A stretch of DNA of 64,000 nucleotides from Tolypeutes matacus (GCA_026826555.1 JAKSZT010054334.1:34282070-34346069); one strand, 5' to 3'; counted from the first letter of the stretch, positions 10,728-23,011 are shown. Numbers and translations are program-made. The notes: generated by a model from the sequence alone, not told the origin.

Positions 10728-11225
10728 AGACTGGAACAGATATTTTGCATACCAATGTTCATAATGGCGTTATTTAAAATTGCCCAAAGATGGAAGGAGC
10801 CCATGTGCCTATCAACAGATAATGGATAAACAAAATGTGGTTTATATACACAACAGAATATTGTTTAGCTAAAAGAAGGAATGAAGTCCTTATACATGTG
10901 ACAACATAGATGAACTTTGAAGACATCATGTTGAGTAAAATAAGCTAGACACACAAGGACAAATATTATATGATCTCAATGATTTGAAATAATTAGACTA
11001 AGCAAACTCATAGAGTCAGAATCTAGAATATAGGTTACCAGGGCGGCGGTAGGGAATAGGGAGTTAAGGCTTAAATGCACAGGGTTCCCATTTGGAATGC
11101 TGGAAATGTTTTGGTAATGGCTGCTGGTGATGGCAGCACAACATTGTGAATGTATATTTGGATGTGGTTTAAAGGGGAAATGTTAGTTTGTAAATATGGT
11201 ACTATAATAAATATTTTTTAAAAAT
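10728..11225 (+). mobile_element. 5'-truncated L1 3' end; its first 155 bp are the right direct repeat
   Basis: 10728-10882 repeats 9337-9491. The sequence then continues into L1 3' text (GACATCATGTTGAGTAAAAT, AGGTTACCAGGG, AAATGTTAGTTTGTAAATAT) and ends at an A-rich tail near 11225. The right copy is in its original L1 context. Confidence 0.8.
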
Positions 11226-11586
11226 CCATAGAACTATACAACACAAACAATGAACCCTAAATAAAAAGGGAGATGGGAGGATAAAAAAATTAAATGATAA
11301 AATGTAAGTAAAGCACTTAGCAAAATGCCTAACAACAGTAGCACCAAATAATAGTAATAAATATCAAGGTTTTAAAAAATTGAGACACTAGTCTTTAATT
11401 TTCTGAATAGTTAGGTTATGTGCACACTGCACATGCAAATTGTAGAGAGACTTTTCTGGCATATGATGTCACACAGTTTGGAGTGAGAGTATCCACCAGG
11501 AAGTTACTAGAAATTCCCAGCCATTAGTCTCCCTATACTCTTCTTTCCTCTCAATTTCCCGCCCTCATTACTTAAACTTTTGCAAT
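11226..11586. other. AT-rich unassigned sequence
   Basis: There is no gene or named repeat that I can support. Confidence 0.4.
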
Positions 11587-11598
11587 TATTACTGCTTG

Positions 11599-11948
11599 TA
11601 TGGGAAGCGGATGTGGCTCAAGCGATTAGACTCCCACCTACCACATGGGAGGTCCCTGGTTTGATTACCAGTGCCTCCTAAAGAAGACAGCAAGCTGGCG
11701 TGATGGGCAGGTGTGGTGAGCTGATACAATAAGATGATGCAACAAGAGACACGAGGAAATACATAATGAGAGACAGAACAAAGCAGGGAACGGAGGTAAT
11801 TCAAGTGATTAGGCACCTCCCTCCCTCATCGGAGGTCCTGGGTTTGGTTTCTGGTGCCTCCTAAAGAAACAAGGAAAATGAACAGACATAGCAAATGCAA
11901 ACAACAAGAGGGTGGGGAGAAATAAATAGATAAAATAAATCTGTTCTG
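11599..11948 (+). mobile_element. Dimeric xenarthran SINE with target duplication
   Basis: Head one begins GGGAAGCGGATGTGGCTCAA. A second head follows near 11795 (GGTAATTCAAGTGATTAGG), with B-box relatives GGTTTGATTACC and GGTTTGGTTTCT. The tail is AAATAAATAGATAAAATAAA. TATTACTGCTTG flanks it at 11587-11598 and 11949-11960, a perfect 12-bp target duplication. Confidence 0.93.
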
Positions 11949-11960
11949 TATTACTGCTTG

Positions 11961-12714
11961 CATAGTGAAAGTTTTGAATAGTGTTTGTTAAATCCTCAGG
12001 TTTTATTTAAATGTAAATGTTTCTTCATGTTTCTGATGTGGTCCATTGGTTTTTTTGGGTGGTGTTCAGCTTAACCTTCCCAGCTCCAGCTGAGTATCCC
12101 TCAGGGAAGGCAGCCAATCTTCCTTTTGGTCTTTTCAGAGGATTGAGCCTCAACCCATGCCCCAGGAAGAGAGAGGTCTGCTTGGACTAAGAGCCTCCTG
12201 GGCAGCCCCACAACTGCTCCTCCTCCTCTATGTTCTTTCAGGTTGAGAGAGAGAAACCATGAACATTCTCTTTTTACACCTTCTGAGGGTACTGGGATGG
12301 GGTAGAGGTAGACCTGAGCTTTCTTATTTGCAGCAATTCCTGGTCTCTATGAGTGATTATCTTGGAGTCTTTCCCATGAAGCCTGGTGGGAAGTGGGGTC
12401 ACCCCACCCTTCTCCACCATAGGAAGGGGAGGAAAAACCTTTTTACCTCAAACACTGTACTTTTTGCAATGCATAATATGACTAATTCTTCCTCTCCAGT
12501 CACTTCTATAGTCAAAGAAGTTGGGGTTGAATAGCTGCTGGTGGTGGTAGAATGTGTACTGTGTCTTCCTTAGTTAGCTTTGGTGGATTTTTGTTCAGAA
12601 ATTAATGCTTCTGCATGCCTTATGCATCTGAAATTTGGAAAGGGTCATTAGTTCAGGATATATGAAAATCCCACTCAATAGTCTATTTTAAAAAATTATC
12701 AGGTTTAATATTTA
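11961..12714. other. Unassigned stretch with a GC-richer patch at 12060-12540
   Basis: The patch is purine/pyrimidine balanced and more GC-rich than its surroundings. A 91-codon open frame runs 12259-12534 on the plus strand but shows no domain, signal peptide or gene-like context. It could be a decayed retroelement or retrocopy. Confidence 0.3.
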
Positions 12715-12875
12715 GTTCAACCCCAGCAGGAAGATACTTGGAGCCCCAGTTTTAGGAATAAGGAAACAGAGGTCTCTTGAAGGGTTGAAGAACCTGACTC
12801 AAGTTACACGGTTGATAATTGGACTTGCAAGGATTTGGGATTATGCCTATATTCTCCAAAACCACTTTCACATTT
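12715..12875 (-). repeat. MIR SINE, antisense
   Basis: Shows GGAATAAGGAAACAGAGGTC, then CTCAAGTTACACGG, then GGACTTGCAAGGATTTGGGA in reversed MIR order. Confidence 0.6.
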
Positions 12876-14075
12876 CCACTAGGGTATTTTATTTTGATCC
12901 ATAAATCTGTTCAGTCTCTATAACCTTAATTTTTTTTAGCACAAATCTATAGAGTTGAAAAATTATATTCAGTAGAGCTATGATTTAATCAGATTCTCTC
13001 AGTTAAAATATAAGATATAAATCTTGAATTATTAGTATTATACAAGTAAACAAGCAACATCTGATAGATTTCCACTTCTATATTATTTATAGACTCAATT
13101 TTAAAGAGAGTGGCAATGCCCATAAAATAGAGAAAGCAAATAACTGTATAGAGAGTGGATCTGCCTCTACATGTTTGATAAGTTAGGAGCAAGTTGTTAC
13201 TATCTGTCTCTGAGCTGTTTGGCTTTAAGAAATAACACTGATCATCTCATTATAAGTTCTTGAAAATAAACATTTACTTAAAAATAATTTCTTTAGTTGA
13301 CCCCCACACTTGGCTTTTTTCTGCTAGAAAACATCAAAGGTAAGGATTAGTAAAACCAGAGAAAGAAAAATAATAGTGTTGTTTAGATAGTTGATAACAT
13401 ATAAGTAATTCTCCCTAAACCCAAATGAATTAGGCATGGCCCTTTATATAGGACATTACCAATATTTGACACTGTGTTTATTCTGGGTATTTAATGCATT
13501 TTTCTTTCATGCAAATGAAATTGTTATTTCAGGCTTCCTGGAGGCTGGCTCTGTAGTAGCAATTCAGAAAGAGAAAGCCAGCTCCAGAAGGGGTTAATTA
13601 ATATGGAGCACTGGCTCCACCCACGTTAGGCTGCAGGTCAGCATTGGGCAATTTGTCTTTGACACAGGTGTAATATGATTGACGGCACTCTCATATTTCA
13701 GGTGATGAACTTGAAGTTTGAATACAGTCATCTCTGCCATATTGCAAAGAAGGGGTAGGTAGTAGTTAGATGGATGAATAGGAGGTAGATAGCTGGGTAA
13801 GCACATAGGCAGAAACTTACTTATTATACTGAGCACAGAAGTGTTTGTATCATCTTATGAGGAGCTATCAAACCCATAAATGTCGTGCATCATTCAGGAA
13901 TACAAAGAAATTTAAGACCTGATTCAAGGAGCTTTGTCCAGATGGGAGATAATATGTAAACATATTAAAAGTTAAATGATAAAGTACTTAAATATACATT
14001 TAAGATAAACTTTGAGCAGCAGTCACAGAAGAGTGAATGCAAACACATGTTCACAGAGACCAATGTAGAAGTATG
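12876..14075. other. Unassigned AT-rich sequence
   Basis: I see no gene or clear repeat. Confidence 0.4.
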
Positions 14076-14270
14076 ACCACTGTTGCATCTATCATCTATC
14101 TTTTTATCATTCAATCTTCTATCATTTCTCTCTCTCTTTCTTGCTCGTCCTTTTGCTCTAGTTCTTTATCTAAACTTCCTCTCTATCAATCCCTGTCTGT
14201 CTGTCTAGCTATCTATCCACCTATAGATAGACAGATTTACCTGTCTATCTATATCTCTCATGGATCTAAT
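14076..14270. repeat. Degenerate (TCTA)n / pyrimidine-rich simple repeat
   Basis: Interrupted TCTATC, CTGTCTGTCTG and TAGATAGACAG blocks mark a decayed tetranucleotide microsatellite. The open frame across it is a by-product. Confidence 0.75.
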
Positions 14271-15829
14271 CTTTCTTTGTATTTCATGTAGAAACAGACC
14301 ATGTGCCAATAATAGTTGGTAGGTTTAGTTTTCTCTTCTGATAGCTGAATAATTCTCCCTTGAAAAAGAGCCCCTGCTTTCAGTAAGATTTAACAGGTTA
14401 AAAAAAGGTTTTGATTTAATATTTGAAGATGGAGTTAACCTCCTGCTGTGCTTTAAGCATTTGAAAACCTGCTGCAAAGTGGCATTTCAAAGACAGCTTA
14501 ATATTAAATTCAGTTTGCAATATTCATATCTAATTGTTATAGGATTCGTTGTTCTGTTAATAAGTGGCAGAATAACAATGTTATTATGTTTGGCTTTCAC
14601 AGACATTTTTAGACCTTTGTCAAAGGACTTTTCTTGTAAATGTGTAAAGAAACATTTACACAAACATGAACTCCTACAGTTTAAAAATATGGATTGTAAT
14701 TTTTTTATTCAGCTAAGGTATTCTTGAATTGGTACTGTGCTTTATTTTTCAAAAAATAAATTCAAATTTATTGTATTATAATAGAAAATGCCAACTGAGA
14801 CAATAAAATACATGCAGAAAATATACCATCTCTTCTAAAACATGATAAAACAACTTACCAAAGCTTAGGTATTACAATAAGCTAATTTTTATGAGTAGAA
14901 TGGTAGTATTGATTGACATTTTTTCTTTCTAATTCAGCTCTTCTGTATTTTCAGAGTAGCTTTTTTACCTCTTATACAACTAAAAAAATAGAAGTCAGAA
15001 GACTGACACCAGTTACTTGCTTATGTTAGAATGCTACTTTTGTCTGGGGAGAAAAAAAACGATTGAGCACACAATCATTATTAATCATTAATAGTATGAC
15101 AGAAAAGTTGACTGCAGTGGGAAAAATCAAGTCAGTTTTATTATTCATTAAGACATTCCTGAAGGAGCTAACTTTTCATAGAAAGAATAGACAATAGAAT
15201 TATAATATTTCACATTTATGATGTGAAATATGACCATGTGTTAAATTGCCTTGCCTTTTCATAATCAGATTTTCCCAATAATTTATGCTAATTTAAACAT
15301 TCTTATTATCTATCATCATCATTCAGACTTTGTTGTTCAAATATTTTTTATTCTAAAAATGTGAATAATTTTGCTTTTTCGAAGGAAATAGCTTAACCTA
15401 AAAAGAGATTTAAAAATATGTTGACTATTATTATAATCATTTAAAAAATTATTTTAAATGAGTTTCCCACATTGATCTGGGCATAGTTCCAATTTAGACT
15501 CAAGAGTCTTTGACCATAACCTTGGCTTTTGTAATAATTATTTTTCTATGATAATGGCATAGATATGTAATTCATCTCCAATTTTATTATAGTTTTAGTT
15601 TGTAGACATTATTACTAGGTTTACTGGGAGAGTCATGTGGAAAAGTTGTTGGAAATTGGATTCAGAAAAATAAAGCATTTTGTTTAATTTATAAAGTAAA
15701 GCTAATGGAATTTTTAAATACCTGCTTGATATTAGAGATCATATAAATATCTTTAAATTTTATAATTTTTCCTGTAAATAACCTTGTCTTCTAGTTAAAT
15801 GGGAAGATGAAGATAATCTAGTATATTCT
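14271..15829. other. Unassigned AT-rich sequence
   Basis: Holds a 10-bp perfect inverted repeat (15205-15214 with 15222-15231) and otherwise nothing recognisable. Confidence 0.4.
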
Positions 15830-16200
15830 TCCTCATCTTGTCCTTTTTGATTTTCTAATATCTCTGTATGTCTCCCACTTCTCTTCCTTCTCTCCTCTAT
15901 CAGTAAAATATATATCTACCCTATCCACCCATTCTTATCTGAGACTAAATCCCTCATTTATGCCTTCAATTTATGCCTTCAATCCCATTCCTTCATGACC
16001 CCTCTAAGACCTTCTTCTAACAACACATCTTTTTCTTGGATATTTATCCTTCCCCCAATCTCCTAATCTCACATTTTCTCTCCTTTACTTCCTGGCCAAA
16101 CTTAACTGAAAATCAACTTACATTGACTCCTCTCCTCATCTCTCTATCATACATATTGACTTTTTCTCAGTTTAGTTTGAATAGTTCTAAGAGAAAGAAT
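15830..16200 (+). repeat. Decayed L2 LINE (RT-upstream region)
   Basis: Pyrimidine-rich phrases such as TTTTCTCTCCTTTACTTCCT and CCAAACTTAACTGAAAATCA follow the L2 coding text as I recall it. It contains a small tandem duplication of ATTTATGCCTTCA at about 15955-15982. Confidence 0.45.
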
Positions 16201-16219
16201 AACATTATCAGGCATGTTT

Positions 16220-16395
16220 CAAAAAACAATTTCTCTAGCTGCTGAGGCAGTGAAACTAGCTGTGAGAACATCAGGACACTTTCCCAGTGGTCCAGGAACT
16301 AGAAGACGGTGGCCTATAAGGTGAAGCAGTGGGAATAGAAAGTGGTAGAGGACTCAGAGGATGGTTAAAAGAGAGAATCAACAGTATTTGTTTAC
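16220..16395 (-). repeat. L2 LINE fragment, antisense
   Basis: TAGCTGCTGAGGCAGTGAAA, GTGGTCCAGGAACTAGAAGA and GAAGCAGTGGGAATAGAAAG parallel antisense L2 reverse-transcriptase sequence. It lies next to an L2 piece of opposite orientation. Confidence 0.45.
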
Positions 16396-17190
16396 CCTGG
16401 CAACCACATAACCCCATCTGAATCTATAAAACATTTACCTAAGAAAGAGGATATAAGTAACCATTCTATTCTCCCCTCAGGTCAGAATTAACTGAGGTAA
16501 TATATGAAAAAGCATTTTGAAATTAAATTGTACTACACAGTGTAAAGTGATGAGTAAATCTTAGATTGGAAAACATATAGGACTCTCAATTTCATTCTTT
16601 CTTCTTACGGCTTTAACAAAAATAAGGACAACAAAAAACCATCATGTTTCTATGGAGTGGAAGTGAATTTTAAAACCAGAGCACAGAACCATTGTTTTAT
16701 AGCTGATATAATTAACGTAGACTATAAATCCCAACTTTATATTGGAAGGACTACATAAGTAAACCCAGCCCATATTTCTTCTTAACATACATTCATTTCA
16801 GATAGCAAGAAAAAATAATTTCTTTTATAAGACATGAGAATTGAATTTGAATTTGAGAATTCGTTTAGTTAAGATTAACGCTCACCTTTAAATAATATCT
16901 TGCTCCTAACAGAAGAATTAACAGATTCTCATTAGAAAGCCATGTAATATAAATTTTACTATATATAATCCTTGCTAATTTCTTAATTATTACAATAGCA
17001 TCCTCACTGGCTTTATTTTTCCTTATTACTGATTATTTAAAGTATTTGCTTTGGAAAAATCTACTGAGTTTCTTCTCTGTTCCAATGCTGTGCCAGTACT
17101 GGTGATACTAATAGGAAATAGAACCATTTTCTATTCTTTCCTTCAAAGAGCTACTTAGGAACCAGAAGTGGATCCTCCCAGTTAGTATGT
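16396..17190. other. Unassigned AT-rich sequence
   Basis: Possibly a faint MIR tail around 16490-16560; otherwise nothing. Confidence 0.35.
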
Positions 17191-17475
17191 CTTTGCACAG
17201 GCTTTTTTCTCTGTCTAGAAAGCTCTCGCACTGCCCCTCCCTTGTAGGTGTCCTTTGCATACTCACAGAGCAGCCTGTACTTTTCCTTTTTAACATTTAT
17301 CACAATTGTGATTAAGTAATAATTCACGTAATCATTTTTACAATGCCCATATATCTCCTACTCTATTGTAAACACCATGAGAGCAAATACTTTCTCCCCA
17401 GAGCTTAATAGTGCCTGGTATGTATAGCTGTTCAGTATATTAGTAAAATATATGAATGACTGAATGAATGAACAA
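17191..17475 (+). repeat. L2 LINE 3' region
   Basis: TTGCACAGGCTTTTTTCTCT, TATTGTAAACACCATGAGAG and AGTGCCTGGTATG are followed by the L2-type tail GAATGACTGAATGAATGAA. Confidence 0.7.
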
Positions 17476-17699
17476 ATGTTTCAATTGTCCAGAGAGAGCA
17501 AGTGCAGAGAGAAAAGAGGACAAGCCAAATACAGGACACCAAGTTTCACTAATATTTTCGAGCTAGAGAGTGGAAAAAAGATGTGGAGATGGCAGAGAAA
17601 GAATAACCCTAAAAAGGCAAAAGAAAGAGGGAAGTGTAGTGCCATAAACTTCAAAGTTAAAGTTGAAAGATGTGAATAGCATGTTAAATGTGATTGATT

Positions 17700-17986
17700 A
17701 TAGCCTCAGAGAAGCCTTCCCTGATCCCTTTATCTCTCCTGCACTCTCACCCTAATTTGTCTATATAGTACTTATCAATTCCTTTATATACCTGCAGCCA
17801 TCCATTCATGCATGTGTTATTTTTATAAAATTATTTATTATTACTATTATAGGAATATTTAAATCTGTTTAAGATGACTCTCCTGTTAGAATGTTAGTTT
17901 CAGGAGGCCAAGGACTTTGGTTATTTTCATTTTCTTTTACCGACTACACTGCCTAGAATACTACTCAGCACATGATAGGCAGTTGT
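17700..17986 (+). repeat. L2 LINE 3' region
   Basis: GAGAAGCCTTCCCTGATCCC is followed by TTAGAATGTTAGTTTCAGGAG and ACTACTCAGCACATGATAGG, the order of L2 3' ends. Confidence 0.65.
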
Positions 17987-18082
17987 CGGGGGCAGATGTG
18001 GCTCAAATGATTGGGTGTCCATCTCCCATGTGGAGGGACCTGGGTTTGATCCCCAGGACCTCCTGGTAAAAATTAAAAAGAA
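17987..18082 (+). mobile_element. Monomeric xenarthran SINE
   Basis: A single tRNA-like head (GGGGGCAGATGTGGCTCAAA, B box GGGTTTGATCCCC) with a short A-rich tail. GGCAGTTGT before and GGAAGTTGT after look like a 9-bp target duplication with one change. Confidence 0.85.
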
Positions 18083-18088
18083 GGAAGT

Positions 18089-18640
18089 TGTGATGGTTTG
18101 AAGTCATAGGGACCCCAGAAAATCATGTTCTTAAAGCTAATCTGTTTCTATGGGTGTAAACCTATTGTAAGTAGGGTCTTTTTTTTTTTTTTTTTTCTTC
18201 TTTAGGAGGTGCCGGGGATTGAACCCATGACCTTGTACATGGGAAGCAGGTGCTCAACCAATGAGTTACATTCGCTCCCCAATGAGAGTTGTTTTTTTTT
18301 GTTTGTTTGTTTGTTTTTAGGAGGTGCTGGGGATCGAACCAGGGACCTTGTACATAGGAAGCAGACGCTCAACCACTTCAGCACTTGAGCTACATCTGCT
18401 CCCAGTAGGGTCTTTTGATTAGGTTATTTCAGTTCAGGGCCTTTTAGTTAGGTTACTTCAGTTAAGGCTTGGCCCAAGGTGGGTCTTAATCTTTTTACGG
18501 AGTCCTTTATAAACAGGATGAATACGGAAGGAGAAAGGGAAAGCCATGGAAGCCAAAAGCTGAAAGCAACGAAACCCAGAAGCAAAGGGAGAGACCAGCA
18601 GCCAGGCTGCTGTCAGAGAGAGGTCTATTATTCACATAAG
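18089..18640 (+). mobile_element. MaLR-like LTR interrupted by a SINE; 3' end missing
   Basis: It begins TGTGATGGTTTGAAG, then CATGTTCTTAAAGCTAATCT, ATGGGTGTAAACC and, after the SINE, GGTTATTTCAGTTCAGG and GTCCTTTATAAACAGGATGA. The same order occurs inverted at 47036-47505. The final third of the LTR is not seen. Confidence 0.7.
18183..18403 (-). mobile_element. Dimeric xenarthran SINE nested in an LTR
   Basis: Two heads on the minus strand have B-box complements GGGGATTGAACCC near 18213 and GGGGATCGAACC near 18330. Each is followed on the sense strand by an A-rich stretch (poly-T on plus at 18181-18196 and TTTGTTTGTTTG at 18299-18317). AGTAGGGTCTTTT at 18170-18182 and 18404-18416 is a perfect 13-bp target duplication. 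Confidence 0.93.
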
Positions 18641-18699
18641 AAATGGGTATTGGAAATATGCACCCCCTTGTAGCTTAACAGGTTTCTCAGGCAGCTTCC

Positions 18700-19517
18700 T
18701 GCTCAAGAAAGGTTGGGGGCCCAAGAATCACCTAAATCTCAAGCAGTTACAGGAATTTTCAGTCCAGGCTCAGAGTTTCTTTGGCAGTATATCTCTCTTA
18801 AAAACCTGATTCTGTTTAGTTCCATTTGCCGGTAACAGCATCCACAGGTATTTCTTTTTAGATAGTTCATAGATCTGTTATATTTCTATGATTTTTATCT
18901 CCCTACTTCTCTTCTAATTTGAAGGCATCTCCTTTGAAGTTATCCCACTTCTGAGGAAAACCTAAACCTTTCACTTTATCTTTGCCCTGAGTTACTTTAA
19001 ACTACTAAAGGCTTTGACAATAGGCATGAAGGTCATCTCCTTAGTCTTATCTTTGTCACAAAACTGAATTTTAATCAGGCTGTGTTGTTCAAATGCATCA
19101 GTTTTAATCTTCTGTTTCAGTTCTCAAATAAGTCAACAATTCTAAAATTACAAGTCCTCATTTTCTTGGAATATCTTGTTTACCTTTCATTTCTGCTTCC
19201 AGCCTTGCTAGTTCTTCCCTGAATGTTTTCCCTTCTTGTAACACTGTGCCATATGCAGTCAAGTGCACAAAAAACACACTCCTAAACAATCTGTTCTTTA
19301 ACCTCTTACTCCCAAATTACAAGTTCACTAAACATACACCTACTTTACAAATCACTGCAGGCAACAGTTACACTAAATATTTTGCTTCTTCAAAATAAGT
19401 ATTGCCATGTTTCCAAATTCCAGTATTAATTCCATTCCTGCCCAATCCACTTACCAGGCCAAAGCCACATATTTTAATTTGTTTGTTATGGTAACACTCA
19501 GCTTTCTGTGCAATTTC
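18700..19517 (-). mobile_element. MaLR internal region, antisense
   Basis: The right end reads AAAGCCACATATTTTAATTT, GTTATGGTAACACTCAGC, CAATTTCTGTATTAGTCAGG, the junction between MaLR internal 3' sequence and an antisense LTR. Upstream text is Cys/Ser-codon-like and decayed, with no intact frame. Confidence 0.5.
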
Positions 19518-19925
19518 TGTATTAGTCAGGATATGTTACGTTGTGCTGCAATAGCAAACAATTCTCAAATCTCAGCAGCTTTATCCCCCCAAAATAATTT
19601 CTGTCTCATGAAAAGATCAGATAGTGCCAGGGCAACATTCCAGACCCCCCATGCCATGACTCACCAATTTTGACTTCTTTATTCTCATTGCTACATTATC
19701 TCAACACACCACCTTCGGCACAATTTCTAAAGCAGAGAAGTACACCACTTGCATACTGCTTTGGGGTCCTGGTTGACATTGGGGTGTGGTATATTGCTGG
19801 TCCTGCTCAAGGTTACAAGCCAAACTTGGAAGTTCAAGAAAGTTAATGAGCCCCGGACATACCTTTGACTCATGGGAACAAGTGGATTTCCCCATTTTTC
19901 CCCCTTGATCCAGCATCTCAATTTG
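19518..19925 (-). mobile_element. MaLR LTR, antisense
   Basis: It starts TGTATTAGTCAGGATATG, then GTGCTGCAATAGCAAACAAT and AAATCTCAGCAGC. It follows the internal region directly, as expected for a two-part element. The right boundary is approximate. Confidence 0.55.
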
Positions 19926-20800
19926 TAGTTTATTCAGTTTTTAGGGAAGATCCTGCAAGAATGAAAAGTATGCCAGTCTAAACCAGCCTGAAATGAGCCT
20001 TCATATTTGGTCTCCCTCCTTCCCTGCGTCACTGCCCTTATCCCATACTCTGCTCCCATGGATTGCATTGCAGATGAAGTAATAGATTAAATAGAAATGA
20101 AGACAGCATCCTAATGAGTATACGAATTTGCCTGATAAAACACAGCCAAATTCTTTACCTGTTATTCAAGACTCTTCATGATCCAGTCTTACCAATTGTG
20201 AAATGCTATTTTCCTTTCCAAAATCTCTGACTCAGGAACAATGTCACTGTTCTTGAACATAGAATTTTAATTGCATCTGTTATGGCACCTTTTGTTTTCT
20301 TGATCGAATTACAATTTTGGAGTACATTTATGCATTCAAACATTCAACAAATGGTAACTCGAAGCCAGAATTTTTACAAAATACTCTAAACAAAAACTAA
20401 AACACAAAGATACAGACACTGCTGTACAAGAGTGGCAGGAGTAATAAACACTTGTTTATGATTGCTCAGCAATTAAGCAGTGGCACCAGAACACAACTCA
20501 GACTGGCCTTAATTTCAAGGCCTATACTTACTTCAAAACTCTAACTCCCTCAGTAAATATTTATGAGTTGTTGCACTTATATTGAGTTGATTATTTTCTA
20601 CATTATTGTATTTAGGAGTATTAAAGGATTCCAGGCATCTCATTTTAAGGCTTGTGGTAATGGAGGAAATTGTTAAGAGGTGCTTCTCTGTGGATATGTC
20701 CTATAGAAATCACATGAAAGGATAAATTTGAAGGAGGAAAATTAAAACACTGTATGTAGGCAGTTAAGAAAAAAGATAGAGGTTTTGGCAAAGAAATAAG
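19926..20800. other. Mostly unassigned; faint L2 and MIR pieces
   Basis: CATTCAACAAATGG at about 20340 looks like an antisense L2 tail. 20465-20545 (AGCAGTGGCACCAGAACACA) may be an antisense MIR core. Neither is certain. Confidence 0.35.
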
Positions 20801-20802
20801 TA

Positions 20803-20866
20803 CCTTCCTCGCTCCCTCCCTCCCTTCTTCCCTTTCTTTTCTTCCTCCCTTTCTCCCTTTCTTTGT
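20803..20866. repeat. (CCTT)n-like pyrimidine tract
   Basis: Continuous C/T blocks (CTCCCTCCCTCCCTTCTTCC) form a low-complexity run. Confidence 0.85.
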
Positions 20867-23011
20867 GGCAGCTCTAGTCTTTTTATGCTGTACTTGCTCT
20901 TTATATATAAGTAAACATTCTAATTCTCAGCATCATGAAACTCACTAAAAACCAATATGATGTTTTACTTAATTAAAGGTCACAAGAATAACACTGATTC
21001 CATTCTTTGAAAAAAAAATTATAGAAGAATTTTACCACGTCACAAAATACTTCTGTAGTGCCTCACTTAATTCCTTTAATACCATGAAGCAAATATTTAA
21101 GCAAGGCTGAAAAATCAGCAAAAAAAATGATGAGTGAAATATCATCCAATGTGGGTACAAAGCATACCTTTTTATGCTTTTGTTATGGATTTAGTTTTTG
21201 AAGGAACTGAAAAATTTCTTAAGGTGAAATCTCTAAAAACTGAGTATTTCAGTATAAAAGCTAATGCAAAAAACATTTGCTTCATTAGCAAAACAGTAAT
21301 CTTTTAATCTATAGAAAATCATATAAAATATTTCACCATTATTTATCAATGATTTTTTGTTATTGTCTAATAATGTCTGTTAAGTATCCTTGACAGGATA
21401 CAGAAAATAGTCCTAAAATTGTAGCTGACTTTATTTGTACATTCAGCCTGTTATGGATTTTTTTTTTTTTTTTGGTAAAAGTTTTCACAGATTCACTAAA
21501 ATGTAACTTGATTTTTAAAAGTAGAAACATGGCCCAATTAATTTCTCATTTAATTCATTTGTTCCACAAAGCTGTGATTTTTTTTTTTCTAAAGATTTTA
21601 TGTAGGACAGTTAGAAAGAAAGGCTCTGCACTCAATATGGATAATTATTTTATTCACTAATTCTTCTAAATATAAAGCTACACTAATAATAGGAAAATTA
21701 AAAATTGAATTACCCTGTGGCTGGATGACTATAAATTTATATGGCTCTTTTTCAGTATTCTTTAACCATAGATCTGGGTTTTGATTACAAGTCTCACAAT
21801 CACAATATTTTAATTTTGTTTTGTATGAAATTACTTGCTCTAAATAAACTGGTAGTCATTGAAACAGATAATCACCCCTGTCTTCTTTTAAAGTAAATAT
21901 GACCAAAATTACATAATATAAAAACAGGGTAAGACGTAAAAATTGCTAGAAAAATTTCAAGAACATGGGACCTCCAGTGATAGAAAGATCACTGCACTCT
22001 CCAGTCCAGATGATGTAAGCATCCATGTGGATGAACCATCCAACTGAGGTTAACATCTTGGATTCAGTGCAAGATGTTAATCTCCGCGAATATTAGGGAT
22101 CTGGGACTTTTAGGGTTTGTGTGTGATGGAATTTAGTTTGGTTCTGCTGTTTAAATTAATTATTTCCTTGGAGAAAATTGCAATGTCTTCTTCAAGCTGA
22201 AAAGCTGGTTGTGTATTCTTGCAGGATCAGGATGACTTATAAATTGCAAACAAGTTTTTGTATATGTGTGAGTACAGACAGTGCCTTGGGTTTACATACA
22301 AATTTTCTGTGTACTGCAAGATAAATTGTAGTGCATACCACTAAATTTCTTCGGAAAATTTTTAAGTTTATATGAATCTATTGTAAATTTGCATATGGCT
22401 GGAATTTACATTTGACTCACTCACTTTTTAGATAGCAGATATAAATCTAATGATACAATTAATAAATTTATGGTCTTCATTTTATCAGCAAAGTATAAGT
22501 CATCTGCAAAAGAATTTTATAAGAATATTAAAAAATTTTAGGAAGAATGTACTACATAATGTTCCTTTAAGGTTTTATTTGGCAAGAATACCACAAAATA
22601 GATTCCATGAATTATTTCACATATAAATATAAGAGTCTATTGCTTGGAAGGAGTCTAATTCATTGTTAATTTTTCAAAGATGAAAACTGAAGCATGTCAG
22701 CCAGTCACATCACATAAATGGGCCACTAATGATAAATAATGACACTTAATTTTCTTTAGTGAATAATGATAACAAAGTTTGGAAAGTAAACATTTAATTT
22801 CATGTTGATTACAAAAACTAACAAAGTTTGATTTCAGTATCTTAATGATAATGAACCACTATTGCTTTAACAGCCTATCAAATAGTGATTCTGAAATTCT
22901 TCCGAAGTGTTTGGGACCTGTAAACTTTAGTTTACTTGATGTAACTTTATTTGCTGCATATTTAATTATTGTACTTTAATTTGCTTAATCAGTTAATATC
23001 ATATTTGGATC
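20867..23011. other. AT-rich unassigned sequence
   Basis: No repeat family or gene recognised. It includes poly-T at about 21459-21474 and an 11-bp perfect hairpin at 22050-22080. Confidence 0.4.

Noticed and set aside
10492..11948. tRNA genes suggested by A and B boxes
   Set aside because: The boxes belong to SINE heads with decayed arms, A-rich tails and target duplications; no cloverleaf supports a functional tRNA.
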